Below, one piece after another: positions 1 through 13,262 of a stretch of DNA of 64,000 nucleotides. Within the stretch, counting starts at the first letter, position 1. Each line of letters opens with the position of its first letter. A program made the translations under genes and the position numbers. The notes under the pieces are model-generated. The model had not been told where the DNA came from and did no database searches. It saw only the letters and a list, made by a program, of their open reading frames with translations. Origin of the DNA: Gymnopilus junonius (lineage: Eukaryota > Basidiomycota > Agaricomycetes > Agaricales > Galerinaceae); the NCBI GenBank assembly GCA_015501075.1, contig JADNYJ010000050.1, forward strand, positions 124,001-188,000, given 5' to 3'.

Positions 1-1133
1 CCGTCCTCAAGAAAGGCAAAAGGGTGAAGATTGAATTTGCACAACCAAGAATAAGCAGATTATATATCTATAGGTACTATAAACCAAGAAAAGTACCAAA
101 TGAGTTAAGATTTGCACTTATTTAAGCAGACGTAGCAGGAACACGTTCCGCAAAAGATAGCGATTAACCTATCCATTCACTCCTTCTGCCAAGTCCGTCT
201 TCACAAGCAACGTTGCTGGGAAAGGCCATCTGTCCGATTGCAGGGCGTGGCACAGATAATTCCAAGCTTCTTGGAAAGCAACTCAAGACGGTTTGAACAC
301 ATGTACACAGTCAGAGACTCACAGGGCGCACAGCCTTGTTCCAAAAGTGGATCCGCAGGTTTGCAGAGAGCAATGAGTAATTATGGAAGGGTTTCGTAGA
401 GCCTCGTGATGGCAGAGCACATTCTGAATATATCTGGCGGAACGGCACCAGTACGGATTACGGGTTCTGGAAGACAAGGAATTTTTAAGGGTCCAGAAGC
501 CAGGAGCTAGCCAGCTGGCAGAGCTGGACAATACAGTTCCACATGAAAATGAAAGATGGGCTGTAGAAGCATGGGACAAGTGTGGCCAACAGAGCCTACC
601 AGCAAGGAGTGAAGGAGCATGGCGCAGGAGAATCTGCACTCAAAAGGGATCTACAGGTATGCAAAGACTGGGGTGAGGAAATGGACATGATGTAATATGC
701 TCCTTGAGCGTGACGAGGTAGACAAATTCCCGGGCAATGGGAAAACCGCAGTACGGCCTTGGGCAACAGCAGTGGTCATAGTTTGGGAGGCGTGTGATAT
801 GGAGGATGAATGTACTCGCGGCGTATGGATGGAGAAAGACAGACTAAATGGCCTTGTTTACTCCCTTTCCAAATGCGGTAGGGTTCTGGTTGAAATCCCG
901 CCGCCCCGCATCGATTCTTGTAGCGACCCTCATACCAGGAGGACAGACAACATAGCCGCCAAGTCGATTAGCAGACACAGCGACGGAGGAATCGACGGAG
1001 AAGACTCCAAGAGTACCGGCTGCTAAACCTGAGCCTATATATCGGCCTAAGGCTGTGCTTGCTTGGCAGGGTGGGGCAGTATACTTATAGTGTGTTTGAC
1101 ACAACATTTCTCTGTTTCTCTTCTTCGCCTGTC
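1..1133. other. Left-edge region without a recognisable gene
   Basis: Open frames here are short, overlap each other on both strands and show no family resemblance, motif or intron-linked continuation that I recognise. The last 100 or so bases before 1134 are the presumed promoter and 5' leader of the calcium ATPase gene. I see no telomeric repeat, tRNA or mobile element in this stretch. Confidence 0.5.
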
Positions 1134-4100
1134 ATGCCTGGTGGAGACGACTTAGAGGGCCCATCCAGTATTCCCTCCATCAACATCACCATTGAACTTC
1201 CCCCCGACCCCAGCACCATCCACGTGCCCTCGTCGCTACCCTCCCCAACCTCTGGTCTGCTTTCGCCCCATAGTCCTAATGCCTATGGTCCTGCATCCCC
1301 TGCCCCTTCTTATATTTCTGAGACCGGCTCTGTCCCTCCATCACCCACCCTTTCAACTTATTCTGACAATGCCCAGTTTCCCTCCTCTCTCCAACTGCGC
1401 GAGAATAGGCCTGAAGACAAGTCCGGTCTTTCATCATTAGGCCTTCTCGAACCAGGCGGCATATCTTCTCATCGTCGCAAAGGCAGTGTCGCCACTTCCA
1501 TGACCGATGTAGAACATGACCTTCGGCACGTTCCCTCAACGACAACTTCTGTCACACATGTTGACTATTATCCTCCTTCCGTTAGTGACTCGCATACTGC
1601 TGACGAGGCTGATGATAAAAAGAGGACAGAGAGTCATAAGCTGGCGGAGGATAAACATAATGGCGAAAACCCCGGACAACACCAAACAGCAGCTCATGAG
1701 GCTGAACTCCCTCAGGATGAAGGCATTGATCCGACCCCCTTCCATTTCAAGCCGAATCGCCTGGCGTATATGCTAGATCCCAAAAGTCTGGACACATTGG
1801 TGTCCCTTGGTGGCATAGACGGCTTACTGCGTGGCCTCGGGTCAAACGCAGAACACGGTCTTTCAACAAAAGACGCGTCGCTAGAAAGGGGGGAGCGCGG
1901 TGCTGGTCTTGGCGCTTCTCATAGGCATGATTCAGAAAAGAATGGCAAATCTAGCACAGAGATGAAAGAGGACCTACCTGAAATTGTCTTGACTAAACCA
2001 AATGGGAAACTTGCGCCTCCAATGAGCGATGATCACGTTTATGGCGCAACTTTGGAAGACCGGAGAAAGGTTTTTGGGGAGAATATTCTGCCCATGCGCG
2101 TCAGCAAGACATTGCTTCAACTTATGTGGCTTGCTTTGAAGGACAAGGTTCTGGTACGTCATTTTTGAACTTTCGGTTTCCTAATTTCCTCATTTTTTAA
2201 ATGAATAGATATTGTTATCAATAGCAGCTGTAGTGTCCTTGGCTTTGGGATTCTTCCAAGATTTCGGTACTCCACGACCACCAGGCGAACCTCCCGTTGA
2301 CTGGGTTGAAGGCGTTGCGATTATGATTGCGATTGCTATAGTCGTGTGTATCTTAATTGTTTTCAACACCACTTACTAGTCTCATACTTAGCATGCTAGG
2401 TTATCGTCGGTTCTGTCAATGACTGGCAGAAGGAGCGACAATTCAAAGCTCTCAATGAACGTAAAGAGGAACGAGGCGTCAAAGTTATTAGAGATGGCGT
2501 GGAGAGAGTCATTGATATCAAAGTACGTTATCAAAATAAGCATGAGGCACACGTTCGAACCTTTCCTTCTTATCTCAGGAGGTCGTCGTCGGCGACATTG
2601 CTCTTCTCGAACCTGGTGAAGTCGTCCCGTGTGATGGGATCTTCATCTCGGGACATAATGTCAAATGCGACGAGTCAAGTGCCACAGGTGAATCTGACAC
2701 TTTTAAGAAGGTTCCCTATCATGAAGTTGTCGAACTTCGCCGAAAGGCCATCGCTTCCGGACAAGATCCTGAGGCGGGCCATACAGATTGTTTCATCGTG
2801 TCAGGAGCCAAGGTTTTGGAAGGTGTCGGTCGATATGTCGTCGTTGCTGTTGGGACGAGGAGTTTTCATGGCCGAATTATGATGGGTGCGTGATCACTTA
2901 TATGTTACTTTTGAATATTTTTAACGTTGCGCACCCCAGGCCTGCGAGGTGACACTGAAAACACACCTCTGCAGTTAAAGCTCAACGACCTCGCTGAACT
3001 CATCGCAAAAATTGGTTCACTGGCAGGTCTTGCTTTATTTACTGCCTTGATGATCCGCTTCTTTGTCCAACTTGGAACCGGAGAACCTCAACGGTATGTT
3101 ATTATCTTGTTCAATTGATTTATTTGATTGACGGCGATCCTAGGAATGCCAACCAAAAAGGAATTGCTTTTGTGAATATATTGATTATCGCGGTCACCTT
3201 GGTTGTCGTTGCCGTTCCTGAAGGTCCGTCTTTTCCTCGTCCTCTTAACAACGGCAAGTATTTACACAATTCCAGGTTTACCATTGGCAGTTACGCTTGC
3301 GTTGGCTTTTGCTACGAAAAGGATGACCTATGAAAACCTTCTCGTTCGTATTCTGGGTTCATGTGAGACCATGGCAAATGCGTCGGTTATCTGCACAGAT
3401 AAAACAGGAACTCTTACGCAAAACTCGATGACTGTGGTTGCCGGCTCTGTCGGAATTAATGCCAAGTTTGTTCGCCATCTGGACGAGAATGCCGCGCGTT
3501 CCAATGCCCCTGACAATGAAAAGTCTACGCGTGATAGCGAAGTTACTCGGGAACCATCTCTGGACTTCTCCATTGATCAATCTCAGCTCAGCGACATTCT
3601 CTCCCCAGCTCTTCGGACCCTATTCAACGAAGCCATTGCGGTGAATTCCACTGCTTTCCAAGATGAAGACCCTGAAGATCCCTCCAAAGTTGTTTTTGTC
3701 GGAAGCAAGACAGAAACCGCACTTCTCCAATTTGCGAGAGACCTCGGATGGCCAGACTTTAAGGAGACTCGCGATGCCGCAGATGTCATACAGATGATTC
3801 CGTTCTCGAGCGAACGTAAATCTATGGGCGTTGTCGTCAAACTTCCTAATAACAAATACCGCGTGTATTTCAAGGGCGCCAGTGAAATCCTTGCCAAGAA
3901 GTCAACGCGTCATATTGTCGTCAACAGGGACGGACAATACTCTGATCCTGACGAGGTTGAAACGGATGTCATTGATGAAGACGCTCGGGAGAATATTAGG
4001 CGCACCATTATTTTCTATGCTAATCAGACCCTTCGGACCATTGCGCTTTGCTATCGGGATCTGCAATTCTGGCCTCCTCATGGAATGGTACCAGATGAAA

Positions 4101-5847
4101 ACGGCGACGTTAGTGTTTCCTTTTGTTCTACATTTTGGCGTCTTGCTGATATGTTCGTTTAGATTTCTTTTGATGATCTCGCTAATGATCTAACTCTGAT
4201 TGGAATAACTGGGATCGAGGATCCTCTTCGTGAGGGCGTGCGTGAAGCTGTCCTGAAATGCCATCGTGCTGGTGTTACAGTTAAGATGTGTACCGGAGAC
4301 AATGTTTTGACGGCCAGGTCCATTGCTAGCCAATGCGGCATATTCACCAAAGGTGGCATCATCATGGAAGGACCGGTATTCCGCAAACTCACTCAGAGTG
4401 AAATGATCGAAATCGTCCCGCGCCTTCAAGTGTTGGCTCGTTCCTCACCTGAAGACAAAAAGATCTTGGTCGAGACTCTAAAGATGATTGGAGAAGTCGT
4501 CGGGGTCACGGGCGATGGTACCAACGACGGACCTGCTCTCAAGACGGCTCATGTCGGATTTTCCATGGGCATCGCTGGGACTGAGGTCGCCAAGGAAGCA
4601 TCGGACATCATTCTCATGGATGACAATTTCTCTTCTATTGTGAAGGCTATTATGTGGGGTCGTTGCGTCAATGATGCTGTGCGCAAGTTTTTGCAGTTCC
4701 AGATCTCGACCAACGTTACTGCCGTGGTCATTACATTTGTCACCGCTGTAGCTTCTGCTGAGGAATCTTCTGTCTTATCGGCAGTGCAACTTCTTTGGAT
4801 CAACATTATCATGGATACATTCGCTGCTCTTGCTCTTGCGACCGATCCTGCTACTGAGGAGCTTCTCGAACGCAAACCAGACAAGAAAACAGCTCCCCTT
4901 TTTACCGTTGAGATGTACAAGATGATTCTAATGCAGTCAATTTACCAGATCATTATCATCCTCATCTTCCATTTCCGCGGTATCGACATCTTGGGCTTGG
5001 AACACACTAGTCATAACGAGACTGTTGTTCAGACCCTCGTCTTTAACGCATTCGTTTTTGCTCAGATCTTTAACTCTATCAACTGTAGGCGCTTGGATAG
5101 TCACCTCAACATTTTCGAAGGCGTCCTCCGAAATCGCCTTTTCATGGTTATTACGTTAATCGGTGAGAGTTATGACTAAACTGTTTTTGCCTGGGTTAGT
5201 CTCTTACTCCTTGCGCAGAAATTGTTGGTCAAGTTCTCATCGTCTTTGTCGGAGGAGCTGCCTTCCAGGTGAGGCGCATAGGAGGACGTGAATGGGGTAT
5301 CTCCTTAGCCTTGGGCGTAGTCTCTATTCCTTGGGGTGCTGTCGTACGCCTGATGCCCACTCGGCCATTCGAGAAGCTCTTCAAGTTTACCAGACTGATG
5401 AAGACACCCGAAGTGCTACCGATTGTCAAGCCCGACGCAGAGGGATGGAGTGGCGCCATTAATCTTGTCCGCGATAATCTCAGCACGTTCTCGAATATCC
5501 GCGGTGGACGACTGCGGTCTTCATCCTTTGTCATCAAGAGCCGAAGTGCCCGTCTAAGTCAAGACGACCATATGAGGATGTAAGCTTTTGTACCAGTCTC
5601 AAATTTCGCTCGTGCCTGACGATAGTTGATCAGATCTTCTGTGTTGACTATGGCTCCTACTCTTATTATTGGAGCAGTGGCTGCTGGCCAAGCCTATCTG
5701 CATCAAGGCTCATTATCTGACCCTGCTCATGCCGACCCTTCGAAATCTTCCGCTGCCCTTTGGGAGGGCAAACTTCAAATACACCCTGACACATCTCCGG
5801 ACGATCCAGTTTATCGACAATTTGCTGGAAAAGAAAACGTAGCATAG
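1134..5847 (+). CDS. PMC1: PMC1-type calcium-transporting P-type ATPase
   Basis: Pumps Ca2+ out of the cytosol, in yeasts into the vacuole, and so controls calcium signalling. The spliced product is roughly 1,400 residues from about ten exons. What is seen: a long Ser/Pro-rich cytosolic N-terminus; the first membrane pair after the intron at 2154–2208; an actuator domain with the SATGES-type loop near 2680; the PEGLPLAVTLA membrane-4 motif split by an intron near 3222–3277; the phosphorylation motif CTDKTGTLTQ with its Asp at 3398; and the hinge motif TGDGTNDGPAL near 4510. The C-terminal membrane segments follow up to about 5350. The tail is long and polar. The first in-frame ATG after the upstream stop was chosen, giving MPGGDD. 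No frameshift was found across the exons. P2B (PMCA/PMC1) fits better than SERCA because of this motif set and layout. Which organelle it serves is inferred from the family. Confidence 0.93.
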
Positions 5848-6386
5848 CCTTATTTCCTCCCATTCGTCCCCTCACTACGGATTTCAAACGTAATCGTTTG
5901 AACCATACAGCCCCAACTATCCGTGACGCAGTCTGTCAGCTAACATACCATTGGGCGCCTTCAATACCCTTTAATCGTCGCATTCAATCATCCAGGCATA
6001 ATCTGCTCTCCACAACGCGTTCCCCGCCTATCATAGCATTTTGTTTAGACCTTCAAATTTCCATAGAGTATAACTCACGATTCATCATGTCTTTGCCTCG
6101 CGTTTACGGCTATTCTATATGTTCCGCAATAAACAGGTGAAAGCACACTTTAGCACGTTGGAACTCTTGAGACCAAGCATAGAAACTGTAGCCTTACATA
6201 CCTTATTAGCACGATTACGATTACACGATGTATATATAATGTTATTTTCTTCAGTACATTCAGTCAGAATGAATTAGACTTTCCTAAAGCGGATGTGGCC
6301 AATTCAAACAATTCGGAAGCGCGTCTGCTATTGTTGCGACTCGACAAACAACCTTGATCTCTTTCTTCATCAAGCCACCAACCACC
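5848..6386. other. Intergenic: 3' UTR of the ATPase and promoter of RAE1
   Basis: Two same-strand genes are separated by 539 bases. The first part is AT-rich and fits a 3' UTR and polyadenylation zone. A TATA-like run (tatatataat) lies near 6229–6241, about 150 bases before the RAE1 start. No coding signal was recognised. Confidence 0.5.
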
Positions 6387-7898
6387 ATGTCCTTTTTCTC
6401 AAACACCGGCACTTCATCCGCCGTTGTTGCCACCAGCAACTCCTCTGCCACAGCCGACAAGGACATCGAGGTCGTTGACCCTCCCACAGACAGTATATCC
6501 TCTTTGTCGTTTTCTAGTCAAGCCGACTATCTGGCTGTTGGGAGCTGGGATAACAGTGTAGGTGTTTTTAGAGATCTCTCAATTACCCGCTCATTTTCTT
6601 GATTTTCTGGAATAGGTACGAATCTATGAAGTAGGCGCCGGTGGCCAGACCCAAGGGAAGGCCATGTATCAACATTCGGGTCCTGTTTTGGATGTATGCT
6701 GGAACAAAGTATGTCACCGAGCTCATATTTACTAGGCATTTTCATTTTAACTCGTAATTGTTAGGATGGCACAAAGATATTCTCCGGAGGCGCGGATAAT
6801 GCTGGACGGATGTTCGATGTTACCACTGGCCAAACTACGCAGGTCGCGCAACACGATGCTCCGATCAAAGTAGTTGGCTGGGTAGACGCCCCTCAAACAG
6901 GAATTCTTGCAACAGGTAGTTGGGACAAGACCATCAAGGTGCGTGCTTCTTGCTTTCTCAATCTCTTCCCCGCTAAGAATACGGCGTAGTACTGGGACTT
7001 ACGCACTGCCAACCCCGTTGCAACGGTACAACTTCCGGAAAGATGTTATTCTTTCGACATTCAATACCCTCTCATGGTCGTCGGAACTGCAGAACGTCAT
7101 ATTCAAATTTTCAATCTCACCAATCCCAACACAGCATACAAGGTACGCCTCCCTTTTGCATGGCTTCAGCTCCTCGACCCCAAACTATCGCTACCTAGAC
7201 TATACAATCGCCTTTGAAGTGGCAGACCCGTGTGGTTTCCTGCTTCACCACTTCTCCAGCCAACAGCGGCTTCGCTGTCGGAAGTGTGGAAGGACGAGTG
7301 GCCATCCAGTAAGTAAAAAGCTAACCTCTCTCTTCTGCCTTTGCTAAAATATTACACAGATACGTCGAAGAAAAGGACGTATCGTAAGTGGAGCTTGTCC
7401 TGTTACATCAAATTCTCACATAACTATTGCGAACAGGAGCAATTTCTCATTCAAATGTCATCGTCGTGACTCTGTTCCGAATAATAAAGATCAAGCCCTG
7501 GTTTATGCTGTAAACGACATATCTTTCCACCCAGTCCATGGCACATTCTCAACTTGCGGTTCGTGTTAATCTCGTTTATTGGCACCTCGCTCATGGATAT
7601 CGCAGGATCTGATGGCACCATTCACTTCTGGGACAAGGACGCTCGCACGCGCCTAAAGAGTAAGTATTTTTTTTTCTTTTTCAAGACCTCCCTTCTGAAC
7701 TTTTTATTCTAAGCTTTTGATGCTGCTCCTGCCCCCATTGCCGCCACTGCATTCAATCGTAACGGCAACATATTTGCATACGCCGTCTCATATGACTGGT
7801 CTAAAGGCCATTCAGGTAACACCCCAGGATTACCAAACAAAATCATGTTGCATTCATGCAAAGATGAAGAGGTGAGGAAGAGAGCTGCACGGAAGTAG
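6387..7898 (+). CDS. RAE1: RAE1/Gle2-type mRNA export WD40 protein
   Basis: Nucleoporin-associated beta-propeller that docks on the GLEBS motif of NUP98-type nucleoporins and is needed for poly(A) RNA export; it also acts in mitosis in other eukaryotes. The spliced protein is about 350 residues from eight or so exons, the usual family length. Visible signatures are the N-terminal phrase PPTDSISSLSFS, followed by blades with AVGSWDNSVRIYEV, SGGADNAGRMFDV, ATGSWDKTIKYWDL and CGSDGTIHFWDKDARTRLK. After these come the diagnostic stretch FAYAVSYDWSKGH and a basic end (VRKRAARK). The start is the ATG at 6387, followed by a Ser/Thr-rich leader. Exon joins are canonical, for example the intron that separates NTAYK from TIQSPLKWQ near 7143–7199. 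No defect was seen. Confidence 0.95.
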
Positions 7899-8118
7899 TG
7901 CTGTTACTTTTCTAGCTCGTTGTAATTGACAGAGCGACAATTTTCCGCTATGAATTTTATTTTGTTCTTTGTGGTCTCTCCACTATGCAATGTATATTAT
8001 ATATATACCTTGATAAGCCTCTTAAATATTTGTGAAAAAAAAATTGCAACCGAGTCTATTGTTGATAAAACAGGCACGTAGTACAGGGTTAATATATTTA
8101 TGTAAAGCCAAGGTTAAG

Positions 8119-10336
8119 CTAAAATTTCTCAGGCTGCCTGGCCGTAACGACGATGGGAAGTACACCTTTCTTCGTAACGAAGTAGTCCAGCATGTCATCA
8201 TTCCACCTTTGAGGGTTATATCCTTCCTGCAATTTAACTTCCAGTCGGTTCATAATCAAGCAAACAGCCATGCGCATTTCCAAGTACGCAAGATTTTTGC
8301 CTGCGCAGTTGGTTGGTCCCTGCGAGAAGGGAATGAAAGCAGCTGTATTATGGATATACTCGTTTGCATTGCTGAAGATCTTTGGCTCAAGTTCAACCCT
8401 TTGTTGCTCTGCAAGCCAGCGTTCGGGTAGGAAGGTGTCAGGTAGGGGAGAGAAGCATCGAGGGTCCCTATGTAAAGAATATGTCGAAAGGAAAACATTA
8501 TTCCCTTCAGGCAAGAAGCTGATAGTTTGTTTATGCAATTGAGTGACAGATTCCTAATTAACGGGAGAGACGACTTACTAAGATCCAAGCATCTTTCCGC
8601 CACTACCTTCGTCAGGAGTGCGCTGAGAACCAGATAAGACGGGAGGATATAAACGGAGGGCTTCGTTGCTGAAAAAAAAAAAGAGGAGTCAAATTTCCGC
8701 AAGTTGTCATAAACCAATGAACAAACATGACAGCGTTAAGATAGGGCATGTGTGCTTGTTTTGTACCGTCTTGCAGGTTATCGCTATTGTCATCAATTTC
8801 CTTCTGCAGGCGGTTATAATTGGTGGGGTGTGTCATCAGGAAGTAGAAAAGGTGAGTAATAGCACTCGACGTTGTGTCGGAACCCGCGATAATCGCCAGG
8901 CCACCTAGCGAGTTGGCATTCAGCGCATCCGAAAAATTGGAATCAAAAAAAAATTACCATCGCTGATGATTTCTTCAGGTGTTGGAGGGATTGAGGCGAC
9001 ATTATCCTCGTCCATCTTATTGCAATTTGTGTCAGTTATAGAGAAATGTCACGAATGACTTGGCTCACAAGGTAATGGAAAATATCTTTATGAGGAGAGG
9101 TTCCCTTCCTTCTGATCATGGCGCGATTTTTCGCATAGGCACGGAAGGCCTTGAGATCCTCTGCAAACTTGGGATAACGAAGGTATAATTTACCCAGCCA
9201 AGGGACTTGTCCCATGAAAATTGCGTTCCTGAACTCCTTGTGAGCTTTCTGTCAAGGATAGATTGGAAAATGCAGCCCTTACTTTTGCCCTGCCTCTAAC
9301 AATAACCACAGGCTGCTGGCATCCCCTTGCGCCATCATCTCTGTTCCGCCACCAAATCTGTAGTAAAAAGTTATGAACAGAAGGCACTTTTTGAACAAGT
9401 CCTTACGCAAGATCACTCATGGTATCATAACTGCAGGATATAAGATTAGGTCTCAGTAACTCAAATAAATTCGACTATACTTACGCGAAGTAGGAAATCC
9501 ATTTCGTAAGATCCACAGGACTTGGTTGAGTAGCCAAGGCTTCAATCAGTTGGTTTACACGCTTAATAACAAGGTCCTCGTAGTCCTTGAGGGCGGTGGT
9601 ACTGAGTGCTCTGGTCCATGGTCGTCTCCTTCTGGTATGTTCAGTTTTATCGCGAATGGCGATCAAAGGTTTCACAATCTGGTCTTCAGGTACTCTGCCA
9701 TCCCAGACTTAAATAAATGATTTAGCCGGTGAAAAATATAGACATAAAAGGTTACCTACAAGGTCCTTTGGGTAACCCGTTATTTCCCAAGATGGATGCC
9801 ACGGCATTAACATCACGTATAACGATCTCGTTTGGACCTTATGGTTTGAATTACGAAAAAATCTTAAATCTAAGGGGATTAAGACAGACCAACTCTGACG
9901 GCATCTCCGTATTTCTCATGCAGCTGAGCGTAGTAAAGGTGTTGCTTGCCGCCAGTAGACATGAAGGCAAGGTAGAACTTGGACAACTTGCAGAGTATGG
10001 GTCCGGGATACTTTGCCAGAGGATGCCATGGTGAAAGACGATAGAGTGCAATAGAAGTGAGGGTAGAAGTCCAGAACAAAGGAAAGGCAATAAGCGCTGC
10101 TTTGGAAAAGGACGCGACGTGGGGAAGGTAGAGGCCCGACAAAGCTAGTGGCACACCTAAAATCAAGGGCAGCGAGATCCGAGGATCATGCGCCTCGATC
10201 TTCTTGAAGATGAGGTGGACGGCCTAAAGTCCTATTCAATATGAGAACGCAAAAAAAATAGGATGATACTTGCAATGCCAGTACCAATGACGGCCAGCAA
10301 AGAATCAGTATGAGGTATGAATGGAACTGGGTCCAT
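8119..10336 (-). CDS. Cytochrome P450 monooxygenase
   Basis: Haem-thiolate monooxygenase of the microsomal fungal type; the substrate cannot be told from sequence. The first exon and the next carry several hydrophobic stretches (about 10070–10330 on this strand) ending in a proline-rich hinge, LAKYPGP, as in ER-anchored P450s of mushrooms. The I-helix motif AGSDTTSS lies near 8870–8900, the ExxR motif in NEALRLYPP just before 8660, a PERF-region equivalent in LPERWLAEQQ near 8420, and the haem loop FSQGPTNCAGKNLA with its ligand Cys near 8310. Many short introns separate the exons, including one beside a poly-T tract at 8667–8676. The start at 10336 (MDPVPFIPH) is the first ATG in frame. It is followed on the same strand by a sterol-desaturase-type gene and a DUF1295 gene, which could point to joint lipid or terpenoid chemistry, but that is inference. 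Exons between 9050 and 9850 were only lightly checked. Confidence 0.9.
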
Positions 10337-11822
10337 AATGAAGGGAAACTGAAGACTGGATGATGGTAAAGTAGATAGTTATACCCTCAAACACGTTGAC
10401 ATAAAGGAGTTGGGAATGGATCGACTATTCGAAGTTCGGAGAGCTCTTCAGTGCCCGATCGATTCCTCAAAGCATTTGCACGAATGTCAACGCCGTAGTC
10501 TTGATATTTTGGTGCTAAGTATATTCACCCTGGTTCTCGTGGTCCCTGGTCTTTTGAAAGTGCAAGTGTGTCCGGCATTCGGTTGCACTCAGAGCTGATC
10601 AAGAGTAAGTATCACAAGTGTAGAGATATTGGCCGGAAAACACAACTTGTTCCTGATAACTGCACCTTCCTAAAACCGCAGAGCTCGGTCATTTGCCTAT
10701 TATTAGTTCATCACCGAGTTTAGCTGAGAACGTCTCGAGAGTTCCTTCGCATCTGGTAGTAAACGATAGCTTTTGTTGGACAACATTTGAATTGAGCGAC
10801 GTAATAGCGTCTGTACTGATCAGGCTCATGGCCTACTCTTGGCGCACAGAAGCAATAAATAAATGAATCAGATGTAGAAAAGATACCCGTTTCCCTTGAA
10901 AGAATCGTATTTCCGAAGAATTCGTCGTCATCTGCACGGAAGAGCTTCGAATTTCCGAAAACGTGCATTCGAAGAATGTAGTAAAGTCCTTATGGGCGGT
11001 GGAACAGAAATAGAAATATTTACGGTTTTTGGACCAAATCCGAGCAGAGATATTCTTCATGACTCGAGTCGCGCAGCCGGGGGAAAGCTTTATCGACGGA
11101 AGTCCAAGGATGCCAAGGAGTAGGCCAGAGTATTACTGAGTCATGCAAGCGTCATAACTGGGCGCTCTGGCAAGCGTTCGCATGGCTATGGCTACCTATT
11201 GGAATTTAGATGGTCGTTTGAGGATCATCCTGATAAGCAGCTGCGTCAGAGCTTCAGGATAGTGAGAGTGAGAGGCATGTCAGAACGTCAGATTCGAGAG
11301 TCGAGTAAAAGTTGAGTTACGCCGAGGTAGGTGATGAGGGGCCCTGTCAGTGGTGAACGGAGCAGTAAACAAGTCAAGAGCAACATCGACGGCCCTATCT
11401 TTCTTATTTCCCGAACAGTGTTCATAAAAGTCAAATATACTTTGACCTCGTTAATCTATTACGGTGCTTCACCGCAAACTAGTCTCAGTGACATTATCCG
11501 AAGGGTCCCGGTAATTTCGCCAAAGTTGTGCAGAGCACATCAAAAAGCAGATCACATTTTACGCTTGTGGACGATACATAGCAGTAAGGACGAGTTTCAC
11601 GGAATTGAGAAATCCGATTTTCAAGGACCAAAATAGCCAGTTGAGAGCGGCAGGCGATAATCATAGAATTATTTTCCCTCATTGTATGAAGGTAAAGGCT
11701 CTAGGGAATAATGGAATGCAATATGCTATCGACAGACCACGGTTACCGTGGAGTGACTGCCTGACATACTTGTAAGTATAATCGTACAAAGACCTAGCTG
11801 CAACAGCAAAGGAACTCTCTGT
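10337..11822. other. 1.5 kb gap between P450 and desaturase genes
   Basis: Contains the upstream region of the P450 gene and the downstream region of the desaturase gene. Open frames of 60–100 codons occur on both strands but overlap each other, lack family signatures and do not extend through plausible introns. I see nothing convincing, neither terminal repeats nor a transposase. A short decayed gene cannot be excluded. Confidence 0.45.
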
Positions 11823-13018
11823 TCACTCTTCCTTCGACTCGAGTGCTTTCACTTGCAGAAGAGGGTCGAGAGACGACTCTGGTTGGCGATATGAGCCACC
11901 AGCGCGGTCAGCCCATGTGAAGTACTAAAGAGAGAAGGATATCAGCGGCGAAACGAGGAGGATGAGAAAACGACGCCACATACCTGGCCGTAGTTGACAG
12001 TGAAATAGAGGTGGTGCAGGGTATGGTGCGCCGGTCCGTTTATAACCTTCTCGAATACATGGCCAGTTATCATATCCGAATCATGGATCTGTACAGAGTA
12101 ATTGGATAAGAACTAAACCTCGGAGTTGAGATGGATTTACTTACGAAGATACTCCAGAAATTGACCAGCACGAATAGTGTCAGATAAAGAACACGATGTA
12201 ATGGGAAAATGAAGATAAAGAGATGATAAGGAATAGATTGAAGGTACCCATCTACTGGGTGGAAAGCATGTGATCCAAAGGGTGTTGGAACTGAAATGAT
12301 GAAAACGCATCAGTGACATTCCCAAAATTCGTAATTGAGTAAAACGTACTAATCCACTTGTGATGTGGTTTATGCAGGTGTTTGTAGAAAAAGGGGATAT
12401 GTAGCCACCGATGAATCCAATAGATGCCGTAGTCAGTAAATAGAAGGTATCTGAGAACAAACAGAGGCATGAGTGTGGCGCATGCCACAGGAAAGGAAGA
12501 AAACCCACAGTGGGACTGAAACAAATAGATAGAAATAACCATAGGTGTCCAGGCCGTCATACAGCTTGGAATATCCTCGCACTTCCGCTTGGAACCACGG
12601 GAGCGTCAATAAATCATTACGGGGAAGGCGCGCAAGCTTGACTGAATTTCAAGCTTGACTTGGTTCTTGAGAAATCGAGGATGACGCATCATGGCGTGAT
12701 TGAAGATGTATTTGTATGACAAGCCAGCGAACAAGAAATAGAGTATATGAATTCCAATCAGGGTTATCACGGTCAAAGACGCGATCTGACGCGGGATGTA
12801 ATCCCTAGGCCATGCAGAGACGAGAGGTAGAAGGTCTTGGGAGGAAGCTCCGGATGTGGTAGGTGTGAGACGAGTTGGGACCATGCGGAAGAAGACTGGG
12901 CAAGTGGGATAAATTTTGAGGTCGTATTGAGAGAGGAAGTGAAGGCAGAGAGTGGGACGAGACGAGCATATAGATCATCAAGGAGGTATTCGTCGGCAAT
13001 ACTGAGGACGATATCCAT
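11823..13018 (-). CDS. ERG3: ERG3-type sterol C-5 desaturase, frame broken twice
   Basis: ER membrane di-iron enzyme that introduces the C5–C6 double bond in ergosterol synthesis. The three histidine boxes are present: HRWLH (about 12400), HKPHH (about 12370) and HTLHH (about 12025). The conserved stretches [19 protein letters not shown] and [14 protein letters not shown] are also there. Introns after VSVPL, KWI, WSIF and YGQ join cleanly, and the protein ends near ALESKEE. Two breaks stand out. Near 12839–12841 the frame changes without a usable splice donor. Near 12611–12613 the conserved run RAFPVM is followed by [13 protein letters not shown] in the next frame. Each is explained by one missing base in a short homopolymer (GGG and AAA on the plus strand). 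I treat the gene as real and the breaks as probable assembly errors, although a recent pseudogene is possible. It could be an ERG3 paralogue in secondary metabolism rather than the housekeeping copy. Confidence 0.85.
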
Positions 13019-13167
13019 GGCGGCTGACGACGGAGAAGAGGGCGACGACTAATAGATTGCAGACAACATCCGTTTCCTTTCCTTTCTTTTATTCACATTG
13101 AGCATCAGGCCACTTCAAGTTTTTCTCCCGCATCACGTGCTTCTTTTTTGATTAGATCCCGAACATA

Positions 13168-13179
13168 TGTGATCATGAT
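13168..13179. repeat. 12-bp perfect palindrome TGATCATGATCA
   Basis: A perfect self-complementary 12-mer lies in the short spacer between the desaturase start and the end of the DUF1295 gene. The same 12-mer recurs at 52382–52393, upstream of PRMT5. Two copies may be chance or a factor-binding site; no function is claimed. Confidence 0.4.
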
Positions 13180-13262
13180 CAGACCTCTTGGCGCCTTGTA
13201 CTAAACTTAGATGCTTCCTCGTAAACATACATCGACTAATATACACATATTTATTTACCGCC

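Noticed and set aside
697..1107. Overlapping open frames on both strands near the left edge
   Set aside because: No motif, no intron-linked extension, and the opposite-strand frames cover the same bases; typical of chance.
10410..11682. Several 60–100 codon frames between P450 and desaturase
   Set aside because: They overlap each other on both strands, lack family signatures and have no plausible splice partners.
12850..12900. An intron to explain the first frame change in the ERG3-type gene
   Set aside because: No donor close to the GTRNGT consensus exists upstream in the right phase, and a one-base loss in GGG restores a continuous conserved protein.
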